A DNA stretch of 64,000 nucleotides, taken from contig NC_081139.1 of the NCBI RefSeq assembly GCF_958295425.1, positions 18,640,388 through 18,704,387 of the forward strand. Direction: 5' to 3'. A program made the position numbers and the translations under genes. Source of the stretch: Solea solea (Eukaryota > Chordata > Actinopteri > Pleuronectiformes > Soleidae). This document shows positions 14,901 to 30,289 of this stretch, piece after piece. Each line of letters opens with the position of its first letter. Within the stretch, counting starts at the first letter, position 1. The notes beneath the pieces are model-generated. The model saw only the letters and a list, made by a program, of their open reading frames with translations. It made no database searches and had not been told where the DNA came from.

Positions 14901-16152
14901 ATCTAAATGTGAATATGAACGCAAATATGATTTGAGTTGTGATATAATGAAGCTTCATGAAAATATTTAGTGCTATAAATACACATAAAATATTAAATAT
15001 TACACGATTAAGATTTGAACCATTTCAAACACTTCAGTGTTTCCCAAACTTTCAGGATGTCGACCTACTTTTTAAAGATGGCTAACTATCGAGACTCAAA
15101 CCACAATGCAAATCACGACCAGAGCAAATTTGTGGTTAAATTAGCGGCTCATTTAAAGCTATATCCATCTATATCAGAGGATAGTGTGCAGTTGGTTGTC
15201 ATGGAGACGTCTGCACGTTTTACGGGCAAAAATTCAGGCAAAAAAAAACAGTCAATCAACAAAGTAAAAGAACAGACTTGAGGCTCATAGAGTCATCAAG
15301 GAGAGAATAGAATGATTAAAGTATGTGAATAATAGTGATTCTTTTTTTCCTCACCTCATTGTCCGTGACAAAGAGTTAAGAGCCGTCATTTACTTTTTCA
15401 TAAGTGCTTCTTAAATGTTTAAAAGCCTTTCAAACAATGGATTAGCAGCACTGTTTGTGTCAAACAACTTTGGTTACTTTCCATAACAGAAAGTCTGACA
15501 GTACACCTACTTCCTTCTCAAGTTCCTTTTTTCCCCCACTTGACAAAGCTATTAGTGCTGTTTTACCAGCTACACAAATACAATAAATGTGTGAAATAAT
15601 CCCCATTTCCGAGCAACAGTACAGCACCTCTGCCCTCTCTTTAATGGCTTTCTTCACAGTCTGGCATTAAGCGTAGCAGTTAGGAACATTGCAATAGAGA
15701 TTTTCCAAAGTGGTTGGACCATTTGCTTCTAATAAAGCATCAACAATATGAATTTTACCTCAGTCTACAATCTAAGCTAGGTATGGTCATTAGTCGACTT
15801 GGACCCAGCTTTACCTGGGTTCACTGAAGGTTATGTCATTATGCCTCGACGGCAAATGGGAGATAAGGCTTTTAGGTTCGCCTGTGACACCAGAACAAGA
15901 ACATTCCTGCATCTACAAAAGTGCTCCACAGCTCAAAAAGGTCAAAGACACTTACCGGTATAGTGGAAACAATTATGTCCCCTCTAAACAAACAAACCAA
16001 TGTAGTGAATCGAAATGCATTTTATTATCTGTGCTTGACTGAGTCATGACTGCTGTGGCTGAAACACGAGGGTCAGCAGATGCACCAGCTTGGCAACACT
16101 TCACGCTTCATTAAGACTTGAAACTGCAATGTTCTAGCTAAAGAGAGTGTGT

Positions 16153-16183
<31 letters not shown>

Positions 16184-19100
16184 GACTGTATGTGTGTCTT
16201 CATGAGAACCAAAGAAATGCATAAATCATAGGAAGCAAGGGGATTTTGGGAAAGTGAGGACATTTTTGGCTAGTCGTTACAACTTTCAAGGGCTTTTTCA
16301 AAGTTAAGACCTGGTTTTAGGGTTAGGGTTGAAGGTTAGTGGATGATTTATGTCTGTGAGTGTCCTTACTAAAGATGCTGTACAGCTGTACAAGAAAGTG
16401 TGCGTGTGTGTGTGTGCAGGTCATAGGCTACCTTTGAGAACAAAGACGAGATCCTTGAGGACAGCCAATTGTGTCCCCAAGTCTGGAGAAAGCACAGTCT
16501 AGTGGTTAATATTAGGGGGTAAATCAACTGGAACTGCAAGGTATGTGGTAATTTAGGGGGTGACAATTATAGTTATGGTATGATATATGATAAATACACA
16601 GGAAGTAAACATACATTTATGGAATGTGCCAAAAAGTGGGACGGAATATGCATGAATTTAAATCTAAAGAGAGTGTGTGTGTGTGTCAGAGAGAGACAGA
16701 ATGGAGATGAGACCTCTTGGTCACACGGTGAAAAACGCTTCCTTAAAAAATCAATTATGTAAATACAAAATTATGCAAATGACACATTTGAATAAATCTA
16801 CATGTTTAGGGAGAAAGGATTTGGGTGAGTTTTTTCCACTTGGAGACAGGAGAAGCGAGAGAGAGAGAATCACCGAGATGAGGAAAGAGCACTTACACGA
16901 GAATGAGGCAAGAGACAAACTGTCACGAGCAGACAGAGTCTGTGTTGTCAAACTGCTGATTTGGCTTTTTAATAAGGAAGACGGGAGAAAATAAGAGTCA
17001 GTTGAAGGATGAAACAGTTGTAGTTGCATGCCAAATCACGGCTACATACCAGACAGTTAATATTGCCATTTCACATTTTAATTAGGGTTCGAGCAACAAG
17101 GTTGCAAGAACCCTATTGAAACTGGAAGGATTATTATTTATTACTTAAAATGCATTTGATTACTGTGCTTTTGGTAAAGGTAAATGCAGACCAACATTAA
17201 CAAAGTCAAGCTGCTTTGGTTAAAACCTGCACTGATGTCTGGGTATTATACTTTTTTATTATTGATGATATCATATATTTAATATCATATATTTTACTTC
17301 TATTTCCATTGCCATTTTTATTTGTATTTTGTGTTTGAATTGTCTGTACAGCACGTTGGTCAGCCAAGGTTGTTTTAAATGTGCTACAAAATTAACCTTT
17401 ACTCAGGTACTTATTGTAAACAAGTATTACTAGCACTGCAGCACTTTTGGTCTGTCTATTATCTAAGCAGGGATAGTTACTGCTTCTTCCTCTTATCAAA
17501 GCCTTGCACACAGACCTGTTTGATTTAAGGAGGAGGAGAGTACCTGGCACCTGGTAGTACCTAGTGCTCCAATGCATGTTCACACTTTCCAGCTATTATT
17601 TTTCAGGAAAAATTAGGGAGCATTTTCTTTCTTCTTTTATTTCTGGAAGGCTTTGATCTCAGTCGCAGGTAATTGTCTGCCAGGAGCAAACTGACAGGCA
17701 TCACAGGCTTTTCCAGGTTTCTGCATCAATTGGCACTTTTCCACTACATAGTACCGCCTCGCCTCGGCTCTGCACGGCTCGACTCTACACGGTTCGGTTG
17801 GTTTTCCATTACAATAAAGTACCTCTTCAATGTGGGCAGGGTCATCACAGCACAGCTGCATGAGACACACTATTCACTAGTGACTTGTAAAGTAGTTGTT
17901 TTCAATGTAATGAATCATTAGAATCAGTTACTTAAAAAAGATTAGTTCAGTACTTCCTACATGACCGGAGCACAGACTGTGTCTGACAGTCACTGAACTG
18001 AATTACAGCGGCAGGGTTTGTGATGCGGCTCGCCGATCGTGATCGCAGGCGTCAGCAGTACTGTCGACAAATACACCAGACCTTAAAAGACGACATTTCC
18101 TTGCTAAATGTTTATTGAATGAGATTAACCCAAGTTTTCAAGATTTTTAAGTCTTTTTAACTGAACAACAGTTTCAGCATTGTTCGTTTTGATTCTTGTG
18201 TCGGACTTCTGGCTCATGCCTCTTCCTGTGACGGCACTCTGATCAATCAGTGGACGGCAGTCTGATGACGTCATGTATAGAATGGGCTCGCTTGGAATCT
18301 CGCCTGAGCAGGTACTGAAAAATTACCAGGTATACCAGGTACTACAGCTAATGGAAAATCAAAATAACTGTGCCGAGGCAAGGCGAGGCGAGTTGGGCTA
18401 GTGGAAAAGTACCAAATGTTAGTGTTATTAACACCTGCACTCCAAACACCCAGCTTCAATCAAGACACCAGAATAACAGTTTTAAAGACATGTATGTGTA
18501 TGAGCCATCACACTACCACACTCACACACGTGTACCCACTAAGATGCACCTGAACTCACACTTCAACACACACACACACACACACACACACACCATAAAA
18601 ACACCAGAGGCATGAATTGGTTAGTCTAGCTCTTTGCTCATTAAATGCATGCGCTCATCTCATAGCTCAAGGAGGTGCAATGAATTAACACTTCATCATC
18701 AGCCTGCTTTCCCACCACAGACTGTCATGCAAAAAAAAAAAAAAACCAGACACTAAGAGAAGGATACAGCGGATGGAGATCGAGAGATGTCATTTAAATG
18801 AGAGCAGTAGGTTTTGTCGAGAAGAGAGTGAAGGATGAGGAGAATTTAAACAGTAGTAGTCAGTGAGGAGGTACAATAACCACAGGCATTTTCTGTCTTC
18901 TCCACTCATTTGCTCCAATTTTCCAACACTTAGCCGAAAATAGTGACATTCTGCAAAGTTTTACTTTTTCTCTCAACTTCCCCACTAATCAGTTTCAAAA
19001 CTATGCCCTTGATAAATCTTAGCCAACTCGATTATAGACAGTAACAGTTTGGTCATAGTGGAGTCTGATTACGTCTGTCTGTTTAATCCCACATACAGCA

Positions 19101-22100
19101 GTCTGAACTGAAAACAACAGGGTTTGGAATTCAAGGACCATGAGTGAATGCACAGCTTCAGTCAATAATAGCTTCTACCATCTTCACCGGAACATAAAAG
19201 CAGGAGGAACCGATATCACATTACAAAGAGTGGAGGTCAACAATACAATAGTGGGTTTTTCTATAGCCGATGTCAATCTTTAGCAATCAGGACAGTCGAT
19301 GGCTGATATATGATGCAGGTAACCTGCAGATCCAGGGCTGCAGGATCCAGATCTACTTGTGCGATTAGTGTTATTATTATTAGTAGTAGTTCTCTCATCA
19401 TTATTGTTACATTACAATTACAGTACTGTATATTTACGATCTATTTCATGCTACTGCTCGTATATTGCTCGGGACTTCACGTGACTCAGTCTCTAAGAAC
19501 CAACATTTTGGCAGCCTAAGATGCAGCAAAAATGAGAGGGACAGGTGTTGGATTCAACCCATCAGAGTTTAACTTTCATTTGTCTTACTCCAGTGAGTGA
19601 CTAAAAGTTTATATGAGCCTGGAGGGAAACAACTGATGCAATCTGGCTTTGTGACAAACATTAAACTCTGGAGTTTACTGGCTAAGAATAGCTTTGTTGC
19701 CACTGGAACAGGCAGTGTAATGTAAATAATTGTGGTGTAAATGTTGCTGTGCAGACTTGTACGTCAGTGAGACTGAGGCCATTATTTACAGAGAGTTAAC
19801 CACAAAGTCCGTTGCCTGTTAGTTACCATTGCTCCGTCTTCTTCTGTTCAATGTGAGCAGGTTTCATCGCAACTATTCACCTCCACCATCTCTCTGGATC
19901 TGTGGGGATCCGGTAAAGGTTCTCCCGTTAGCCTGTCTCTGACTGTTTTGCCATCCCGGGGCACAATAGCCGTCTACAATTTTCACTTTTATGATGAAAA
20001 CAGCCAGCCAAGAGACGAGTTATCTGACATTGCCCGACTTATGTGTGGTCCCTAAATACATCTATAGAGGTGAACAGCACAGTATCCTGCCAGGAGGCGT
20101 TACCTTGGTTGTGTGACTCTATAACTGACACTGTGATATTAGAATAATATTACGACCTTCTTTAGAACTACTCTGAAAGAACTTAATACAACTGTTCTCC
20201 CTCTCGGGTGTTGACTTAGCAGCATTTATCAAGTGTTAGTGGCTAGCACTGTTATCTCACAGCAAAAGGGTTGCCAGATGGAATCCCGTTTCAGCCAAGA
20301 GCTTGTGTGGAGTTTGCATGTTCTCCCTGTGTGTGCGTGGGTTTTCTCCAGTTTCCTCCCACAGTCAGTCACTCTAAACAGACCGTAGGTGTGAGTTTGA
20401 GAGTGAATAGTTGTTCATCTCTCTATGTTGGCGCTGTGGTGGACTGGTGACCTGTCCGGGGTGTACCCCCGCCTTTCCCCCTATGTCAGATGGGATTGGT
20501 TCCAGCAACCTGCGACACTCATGTGGAGGATAAAGCAGGAGACAGTCAATGAATGTGTGATTCTACAGAATATTGTAAACTGCCTTTTCAATTGTCATGG
20601 CACTGAATCCAACTTAAAGAGACGCAACATTTGCAGGAAATGTTACACGGTTCAAAAACCTTTGGCCTGTACTTTGATTGTTCTGACATAAATCATCATT
20701 CCCCCTTCAGAAGAACGAGCAACAGGGAAACACGGCTGTTCCTCTGGATAATAAGTCTTGTCCAGCTGTCTCATTACATTACCACCGCTCTCTGAGGGGA
20801 GCGGTATTCCACTCCTACACATTTGTCCTTTGAACCGACAGGATTTATGCTCGCCTCCCCCTCCACACCTCCCACCCTCGTCGTTCTGTACTGATCAAAA
20901 TCTCCTCAGCCTGTTAGCGCTCCGCTCGTCAGCAATTACCGCCGCTTGAGAAGATGGGAGAGTAGTGTACGTGCGTGCATATGGGTGCGAGTGAGAGCAA
21001 GCACAAAGGGCTGAGCTGCTTTAACATGCAGAAAAGATGTCAAGTCTGTGATTACACTAGCTGATAACAAGTAGTTAAGTCTTGTGTGAACTGCTTTTGT
21101 ATTTTAATTGTCAATGTCTTTGAGAAACAAAATTCAGCGTTTATATCCGTGTGTGTGTGTGTGTGTCGGCACCTTCTCAATAATGTCACACTTGCAGACT
21201 CAAAATCGGTGGTTGCAGTGAAAACTAAAGTTTACCCACTAATTTTCAACACAAACCTCTTCTTGCTGCATTTTCCCACTCTATTTGCACCCATTCTCTT
21301 ATCTCTCCTTCCTCTGTCTTTGGCTAACAAGCAGATTTGGTTATCTAACTTACTGACAGTCAGAGTAAGATGACCAACAAGTATCCCAATGCTAAAATCA
21401 AAGTCTCTTGTCTCCGCCTTTCAGCTCCTTACAGCCCAATGCTGACAATGTCTAGGTTCCTCTGAGCTTTCTTGCCTGTACTACCATCTACCACAACATC
21501 TATCCTCATAGGTGGGAAAGAGAAAATGCTGCAGACATTAATTTGGTTTGAACACCTGTATGTTTACATGTAATTATCAGACTACATTAAATACAAATGC
21601 CCATTCAAAAAACATCTTCTGATCAGCTTTTTTGGCCCCTGATCCCAATCTGATCAAGTCCAAATCAGATACTTATTTATATATTTGCCGAGATAACAGA
21701 ACTGCACAGTACACCATTAAAAAATGGTTGCTGTCTGTAAATTGAAAAAAAAATACTTCAGATTGAAGTTTTGTGAGAAAGAAAGAAGAGCACACTCCAG
21801 CTACTGCTGGTAGAGATAGAGGGAGGATGGGGGTGTCGCTACACCATCATATTTATTTGGCAATATGACGTTCAATGGCTGAAAATGCTGAAAATATCAC
21901 TTCTCTTCCTGTTTGTTTGATACCAGCACATTTATATTCCGCATAAACATTGACGAGCGGTGTGGTAAACTCCAGTTATGACAACATTCAACTGTTGAAG
22001 TCCCGAGGAGTGTGTGTGTGTGTGTGAGGCATCATATTAAAATATGACCAATTACATGAAACACATGCAATAGGAAATAAATGTCACAATGATTGTGCAC

Positions 22101-24137
22101 CAAATAAAAGCTGTTCTACAGTCCACAGCTGAGCTACATTAGGAACCTACTCCCTGGTCTCCAATCAGATACTGAGGACCAGGATTGGTACATCCCTCAT
22201 TTCAATGTTGATTTTTATTTATATATCCTGCTATGGCAACCAGCAAACATGGGATGATTATTATACGCTCAATAGATACACAACGTTAAAGGACAATCAT
22301 CTTATTGTTCTTGGATTGATGGAATACCTCTACACCAATGTGTCCACGTGCTGCTGCAAAGCAAACATTCAAAGCAGCTGAAGTGATCTGAACTGACAGG
22401 CTGATGCAACCAGAGGCTGGTAGGATGTGGGCGGGTATGATGTTATAATACTAACACTGTATTTGACGTCAAATCATAGATTTGATGAAGTACGACAATG
22501 TTAAATTGGCCACAGCCTAAATGTCTAAGAACAATGTACTGTATGTTGCCATGGAGAGGGAAGTCACAGTTGGAAAGGTTTCAGGGGGGCATAAATTATC
22601 AGTATTTCCACAATAATTAATTTTACTTTAACATTAAACATAATGGTCAAAATATATATATAAACAGAACAGAAATAATGGAACAACATCAAGCCATGCT
22701 ACCAATATCTAGAGCAGAGAAGTTTACTCAGAGACCAATGTCTCCTGGACTCAGACAGCAGGGAGGCCTGCTGGTTAGCATGAACATCTTGTAAGTGAAA
22801 GGCTGCATATTCAGTGCAAAAAACATCATTTCCAGCCTTTCGTGAGACACTTCTCAGTGTTTCTAAGCAGCAGAAGCAGCAGTAGAGGCAGCAGCAGAAG
22901 CAGCAGTAGAGGCAGCAGCAAAAGCAGCAGAGGCAGTAGCAAAAGCAGCAAAAGCAGAAGCAAAAGCAGAGGCAGCAGCAACAGCAGCAGCAGAAGCAGT
23001 AGAAGCAGCAGAGGCAGCAGCAATAGCAACAGAAGCAGCAGCAGAAGCAGAGGCAGCAGCAGAGGCTGAAGCAAAAGCAGCAGCAGAGGCAGAAGCAGTA
23101 GCAGTAGAGGTAGCAGTAGAGGCATCAGCAGAGGCAGAAGCAAAAGCAGCAGCAGAGGCAGAAGCAGTAGCAGTAGAGGTAGCAGTAGAGGCATCAGCAG
23201 AGGCAGAAGCAGCAGCAGATGCAAAATTGCTGTTAATATGTGTGGCATCATCCACTGTGGTCTGAGTGTTTGTCATCTCAGGTCTGACTTTAATGAATGT
23301 TGGGCTTTTCACTCTCGTTTTCATCATCTTTCTTTTGGACAGTGTCAAATGCTTCGCTCTGAGTCATCACTCATACACACAGACACACAATCACACACAC
23401 ACACACACACACACACATGCACATCCACAGAACAGGAACAGGGGGTTGAATAGAGAAAGATAAAAAAAAAAAGATGAGGGCCAAAGGAGGAGGAATAAAT
23501 GCTGGGAGAACATGTTGCCCTTGGAGCACATGTTGCTGTGCAGACTATGCTCTTTATCATGGATCCCTGGTAAACTAAACACACTTCACCAATGCCATCT
23601 AGTGACTATTTATGGAACTACTTCTGGTTTCCCTCTCATACCCTCAACAACCTTTGATTTAAAATGTGTGGTAGATACTATGTCGTTTAAAATTACACTA
23701 AAAACTAATAAATGTATTAAAATCAAGATTCAAATTCCAATAAATAAGCACAGCATTCACAAGCAAACACAATAAGACCAAACAACATGATTTCTTATGA
23801 AACAGTCAAGACTGGGGTGTTTAAGGAAAGAGGAAGTGAGAGATTTATCAAATATTAGGAACGATCAATGGCCTCTTATCACATAATTTACTCTTAAACT
23901 TTGCAACTGCCGACATTCTCATATCGACATATCATTAATGACATTTAACAACAGTCATGTCAACTACTCTGTCAAAAATCTGTCACATGCTACATTTGCA
24001 AAATACAACAGATGAGACAGTCCTGAACGAGATGAACATAGTGATAAAGGAATGTTGACATTTGGGAGGAGAGTGATGAATAATCATATAATAATAAGAG
24101 TTAGCATTCCCAATTATTATTATTATTATCATCATTA

Positions 24138-24206
<69 letters not shown>

Positions 24207-24601
24207 AAAGAACTATTTCAATAATCGATTCATCTGTTTGAATGGTTTTTTAAATAATTACAACAAATTTTCGGATTTTTCAGCTTCTAAAATGTGAATA
24301 TTTTCTTTAATAGTTTTTTGCTCCAAATAACAAAAAAACTAATACATTTGGTTTATAGTCAAAACGAGACATTTGAGAACATAATCATTTCCAGGTTTGG
24401 GAAACAAAAAATAATAATAATAACAAGAAAATAATCGACGGAGTGATCGATTATGAAAATAATGAATCGTTGCAGCCCTACTTTATAATCAATGAATAGA
24501 GGCACTCTTGATTTGTGAGTGTGGAAAGCAAAGACTCACTTACAAAAACCACACAGGTACAAAAAGTCAATTCTTTTTCACTCATGCTCGCTATTGTCTC
24601 A

Positions 24602-24637
<36 letters not shown>

Positions 24638-26771
24638 TTGTGCATACTAATAGCAGGTTATTTGCGGCACAAATGTCACCTCTGAGGTAGAGAGACTATT
24701 GTCCGGGGGAAGAAAAGAAACAGGTGTTAATGAGTATAGGAAAAAAATGGGGGGAGGCAACACTAGGTGTTAACTTAACTTGCCGTCTCTTCCGTGTCTT
24801 CACTCAACGTGTGACTGCTGAGCTTTAAATATAGTCTCTGAATAAGGTAGAGTGGCAGGTTGAAAATGTCTACTTGTGTGCGGAGTGAGACGGTGGATGA
24901 CACTGAGAAATGATGATACTGTGGAGTACACATTTCTTTGTCCAGTGTGTAAGAATTAGCCAACATCTAATGGATGTCATTCTTCTTTGTTTGCGATGTA
25001 AGCTTCCACAAAATATGACATGCATAAGGCGCTTTTTCCATTATACATTTCTAGCACTACTCGGTTTGGTATCAGGCACGTCGTTTTCCATTATTATAGT
25101 ACCTCCTCAATGGGGGCGTCTGACACAGTCACTGAACTGAAATACAACTGAACGGGTTGTGACTCGGCTCAAGATCGCCGGTTTTCGTCAGACTCCTCTG
25201 TTATATATTTATTATATTTATATAAATATTGAGATTTAAGACATTCTCGTTGCTAAATGTTGGAGATTACCGCATGTTTTCAGGATTTTTAAGTCTTTTT
25301 AACTCATCTACAGTTCGGCATTGTTCGGTTTGATTCTTGTGTCGGACGTTGCACTCATGACATCACATTTTAGTATCGACTCAGCTCGCTTGGAGCCTCA
25401 ACAGAACAGAGCAGGAGTTGAGTCAAGCTAGAACTGTAATGTGGGAAATCGGCAAGTCTGGATGGTGGCAGAAGATGGTGACCAACTAGATATAAAAGTC
25501 TTATTTTTAAGGATTATACATTTCATTATATATATGCTTGGGATGTGCAATTAATTTCAGCCAATTTTAGCCTCCTAAATGTTACACACTGGATCTGGAA
25601 AAAAAATCAGCCTTACTACTCTGGTCAATTATGTAAACTCATGTATCACTGCAATGTAAAGTACAAGTATGTTTCTTTTCTTTATGTGTATGATTTAAAA
25701 AAAAAAGCACCACGTTTTTACGGCTTGAAAGGCTGTTTTAAGATTCATCTGCTGAGGGGTGAAAGTTTCTCTCTCTTCGCCTTAAATGACAAATACATAC
25801 CAGTGTGATTTTGTGACAATCAAGATTTCAATTTTAACTTCAAAAAATATTACTAGGGACAATTTTGAAGCACAAAATACAATATGCAACTTATACTACA
25901 GTGTGATATGGTGAGCTGAAACCTGTGTGTACATTGAAACAGTGTAAAAGTCGACCAGTTTTTATATAGCAGATTTTTTAGAAAATAATCACATAAATCT
26001 GAACATCAAGTTCATGAAGACATTTTCTTTGCATTCATCTGATTCCCAATCAAGATACAGTGGTAAGAGTTGCTTTATATTGTTAAGATGGAGCTGAAAA
26101 CTTGTGAATCGCAAATTAATATAATTTCTATTGAACATCTGTGATTCAGAAACAGTCATCGACACCCCTAATATTTTCATTTTCACAGACTCTAGTTGTT
26201 ATATTGAAGATTTCATTTAATTTTTTATAAATGTTTAAACATACTAAAACTAAAAAGGGGGAATGAAGGTATGGGGGAGGCAAGTTATTCATGAGCCAGG
26301 TTTTAGGAACACACACTATCAGGTGCTGCACAATTGAATAGAATTTTGATTAAAAAAAAAAATAAAAATAAAAAAGCAAGATGCTATAACAATATCACAT
26401 TAATTGATCCATTTATGGACCTTGGAAGTAGAAATCCCTTTCCAATAGCAAACACATTGCTCTGCTGTAAAATGAGCCAGTTTAATTCACAGGTACACAC
26501 ACACAAGAACATACTGTATACACACACAAATAGTCCCAGTGGTGGTGGTTGGCACTGAGACAGGAGTAAATGGCTAATGCGAACGCTCCTGACAGGAGGC
26601 CTGAGGCAGTGTGTGGAGCAACTCAGCTCTCTGACAGGTGTTGCCTCCCCCACCTTCCTCACCCCCGTCACCCCAACACTAACGCACACGGATGCATGTT
26701 GGGGGAGGCAAAAGTGCATGTGGGGAAATAACACTTGCCATATATGTGTTTGTGTATTTTCAACCGCAGTG

Positions 26772-26846
<75 letters not shown>

Positions 26847-29800
26847 GTCTTCTCCTCTGGGAAATAAAGCAGCTACCAAACTACTCAAAACATTTTAAGG
26901 TGGAAGAGAAGAGGGAACGAGAGGAGGTGAAGAGACTTTTCCTATAAGTTTCCAGCTGTGTCGCTGGTGTTGGATGCAAGGTTGATGGAAAATGCAAAGA
27001 GGAAGAGGAAGCCCACCTGCTAAGCTGGGAGATTTGATAGTGGAGGAGCTTTTGAAACAGATTTGCTCTTCAAGCAGATTTGCAAGTCCTTTCAATCTTC
27101 TTGAAAAGTCGAAGCAACTCAGCAAAAAAAAAGTATATAAACCAAGCACATCTTTTAAATCTTAGAAGTGAATCCTAGGCGCCGTACACGCGAAAACTAC
27201 TTCAGGAGAATCCGCTAAAGTTTTTGTTTTTACATGTCAGCTTTTTATCCATGGAGAACTAGCATTTTGGAGCAATTAAATTATATTTTTGGAAAACTGG
27301 TTCAAGAGTGGGAAAAATCGTATTCAACCAATACGCTATCATCATCTTCCTCTTCCTTTGTTTGGAGAAGCTTTGGTCTATTCAGTTTATGAGAACTTTT
27401 AATTTTCTTTCCTTAATCCCCTTGTTATTATACTAGTTCAAATATTATTATACTAAATCAAGTAAAGGTAAATTTTTTTTAAAAACGTTCATGCTCCATC
27501 CCTGTTTTTTCTGGTTCAGCTTTACAGTTATACACAGTTTTTGGAGGGGTGGGATTTGTGTAGATGAGGACATTTCTTAAATCGATGCAGTGTTAAGGAG
27601 AACTTTATTTTAAGAATTAAAAAAAAAAACGATTGTATTGGCAAAGTTCTGTTTCCATGTGGAAAAGCCCCTGAAGATTTCAGGTCTTTTTTGTCTTGAT
27701 AAGTATGTGCGAAATGTAGACAAATCACGCTGAGGAACAATGAACATGTTATACAGGTGAGGTGGCACTCAAGGACAGGTGAGAAAGAAGAAGAGGTGGA
27801 AAAGGAACAGTTACAGCTGCTGGGGAGGAGTGTGTGTGTGTGTGTGTGTGGGGGGGGGGGGGGGGTGTTAGTTACAGACACACGTTTGTGCAGCTATTCT
27901 TAGGACTTACATTCATTTGGAAAGCCGAGACAAAGCGTTATTACTAACCTTAACTAACCAGTTAATGTCTAACCCTAACCTTAACCTAAACACAATTCAA
28001 ATCGAAACCCAAGTCTTAACCTGCAAAAAGCCCTTTAAAGTTGTGAGGACCAACCAAAATGTCCTCACAAAGACAGATTTTAATCTAAATGTGACCTCAC
28101 AGGTTACTACAGACGTGTACACAAACACACGCACTTGAAGTTTCATGTTGTATAGATTCACACATGCATCTACTCTTTTATTCTGCCATCTGAAAGACCT
28201 AAACCAAACTAAACTCTGAGCTTCCTTTTAAAGCGACTAAAATGTAGGATTTCAACCTCAAAACAACGTCGCCAAGATTCTTTTGATGGTAAATCAACTC
28301 ACAACAGGGTGAATGTCACCTCTGTCAAAGCCTGAGCAGCTCTGCGTTGCCTGAAATGGTACTATGTCCCACAACTTCTGGTTTCAAACAATAACCATAC
28401 AATGAGGAATGTATGTTAAATAAGCCGGGTCCAAAACGCAAGCTATGAAAACTAAAGTTGTAACAAGCAACACCATTTACCAACTGTAGGTGGACCCCTA
28501 GAGCAAGTCCTACTTTGTGTTACATTAATCCCACTGTCAACATGGAGCTCAAACGTGTTACACACAAGAGTAAAGGAGCAGTAAAGTAAAAAAAAAAAAC
28601 AAGACTCCAGAGAGAGAGAATACTGTTCCATATCTCATTGCAATCATTAAATGTTTGGAGCCGTATCAGTGTAAGCCTGCCAGTGCTCATTATAGCAGGC
28701 TGGCACATAGAAAGAAAGAAAAAACACAGTAGAGCAAATCAGTTGGAAAGACGTGAGAGAAAAAAGAAGAAAGAAGAAGCCCCTTTTTACACACTCTGTT
28801 AGAAGTGAGAAAGTTTATTCCACTTCATTCTGTGTTAACGATACAAGCATGTAACAGGGAGAGACTCTCACACCTCAGATTATGGAGAGCCCTCATTCCA
28901 TCTGGAAGTCACATGCTGAGCTGGTATTCATGGAATCTTGATTGGCTCAGTTTAAAAAGCAAAGCCTGTACATACAGGAGAGTTTGAATTGTTTTTAATC
29001 GTCCAATATTGGCTACTGTAAAAACATAGTGGTCAAAAATGGCAGTTACTGTAGAGCTGGCCCTGCTCAATATAAAAATATTGAAAGACTCAATCTGGGG
29101 CAATGAAAAAGAAGGTGTTTGTACATTTATAAAAATAAAGTATACTTTTTTTTGTTTAATTCTGACATCATCTCACACTGGACCTTAAAGAGGGGCTAAA
29201 TAGGGAGATGTTTCCCTTTTGTATTTTCAGATAAAAATCATCCGTGTCAAAACAAGCCTTTTAGCTCAATTACAGAAGTAATCTGTGTGTAACACAAAAA
29301 ACGCCTCAAATGTACTGTGTCACACCATCCAGGTAAACAAGAAACAACAACGGTGGAAAAAAATCAGAGCGGCGATGAGGTGAAAGTGGAACTGAAAGTC
29401 CCTGTTAACTGAGATTTTACCTCAAAGTTGATAGTGGGGTCAAGAACCAACCAGGTAGTGTTTGCTGATAACTGAATCATCATTTTGAAAGATCTACATT
29501 ACTTTAAAGGGAATGATAAGTAAAACTCTAAGAATGATTCAGACAGTAAATACAACCACTCTGCACTGAGATTACATGCTGTGTAAGTAGCAAAAGTGGA
29601 ATTGGATACGTCCTAATGCACCCGAGACCATGTGTTATACTGTAGTAGATCGTTTTAGGGTCCTTAGACCAAAGTGTACAGAATCAGTCATTTCTCCATT
29701 TTCTATCGACATCCTGAAGACATTATTTACAGCTGCTATCACCTGACTTTCACTCCCACACTCTGTAATGTCATGTCACTCATTATCAGTCAGAATTCTG

Positions 29801-29873
29801 AAGTTGACAAAACTCTGTCAACAAGTAGAGCAGTCAGCTGGTGTACGTGCAGACAAGGATCAATGCAGTCACT

Positions 29874-29922
<49 letters not shown>

Positions 29923-30229
29923 ACACACGCGCGCACTGGTAGAGTTAATCAGACTGCAGAAACAGATGTGACACCTGCGTAAGTGTAAAATGTAAAAAGA
30001 AATGCAGACAGCATTGTTAATGTTTCTGCTTTCATCCAATAGTGTCGCAACCCGTTGAAATCGGTGATGGCATCTACCTACATAGACAATAACAGACTAA
30101 TACATATGGTAGTTCTTAAGATATTTATATAATATACACTTTTTTCTGCTGAAGGTTCAATTAAAATGTGCAGAGACACCGGATTATTGCACAGATTAAT
30201 ACTGATATATACTTATATCAATATATATG

Positions 30230-30289
<60 letters not shown>

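Noticed and set aside
22826..23348. Long open frames (141-161 aa, poly-Leu and Ala/Ser-rich)
   Set aside because: They arise from AGN triplet repeats in several frames, with no splice context or recognisable domain.
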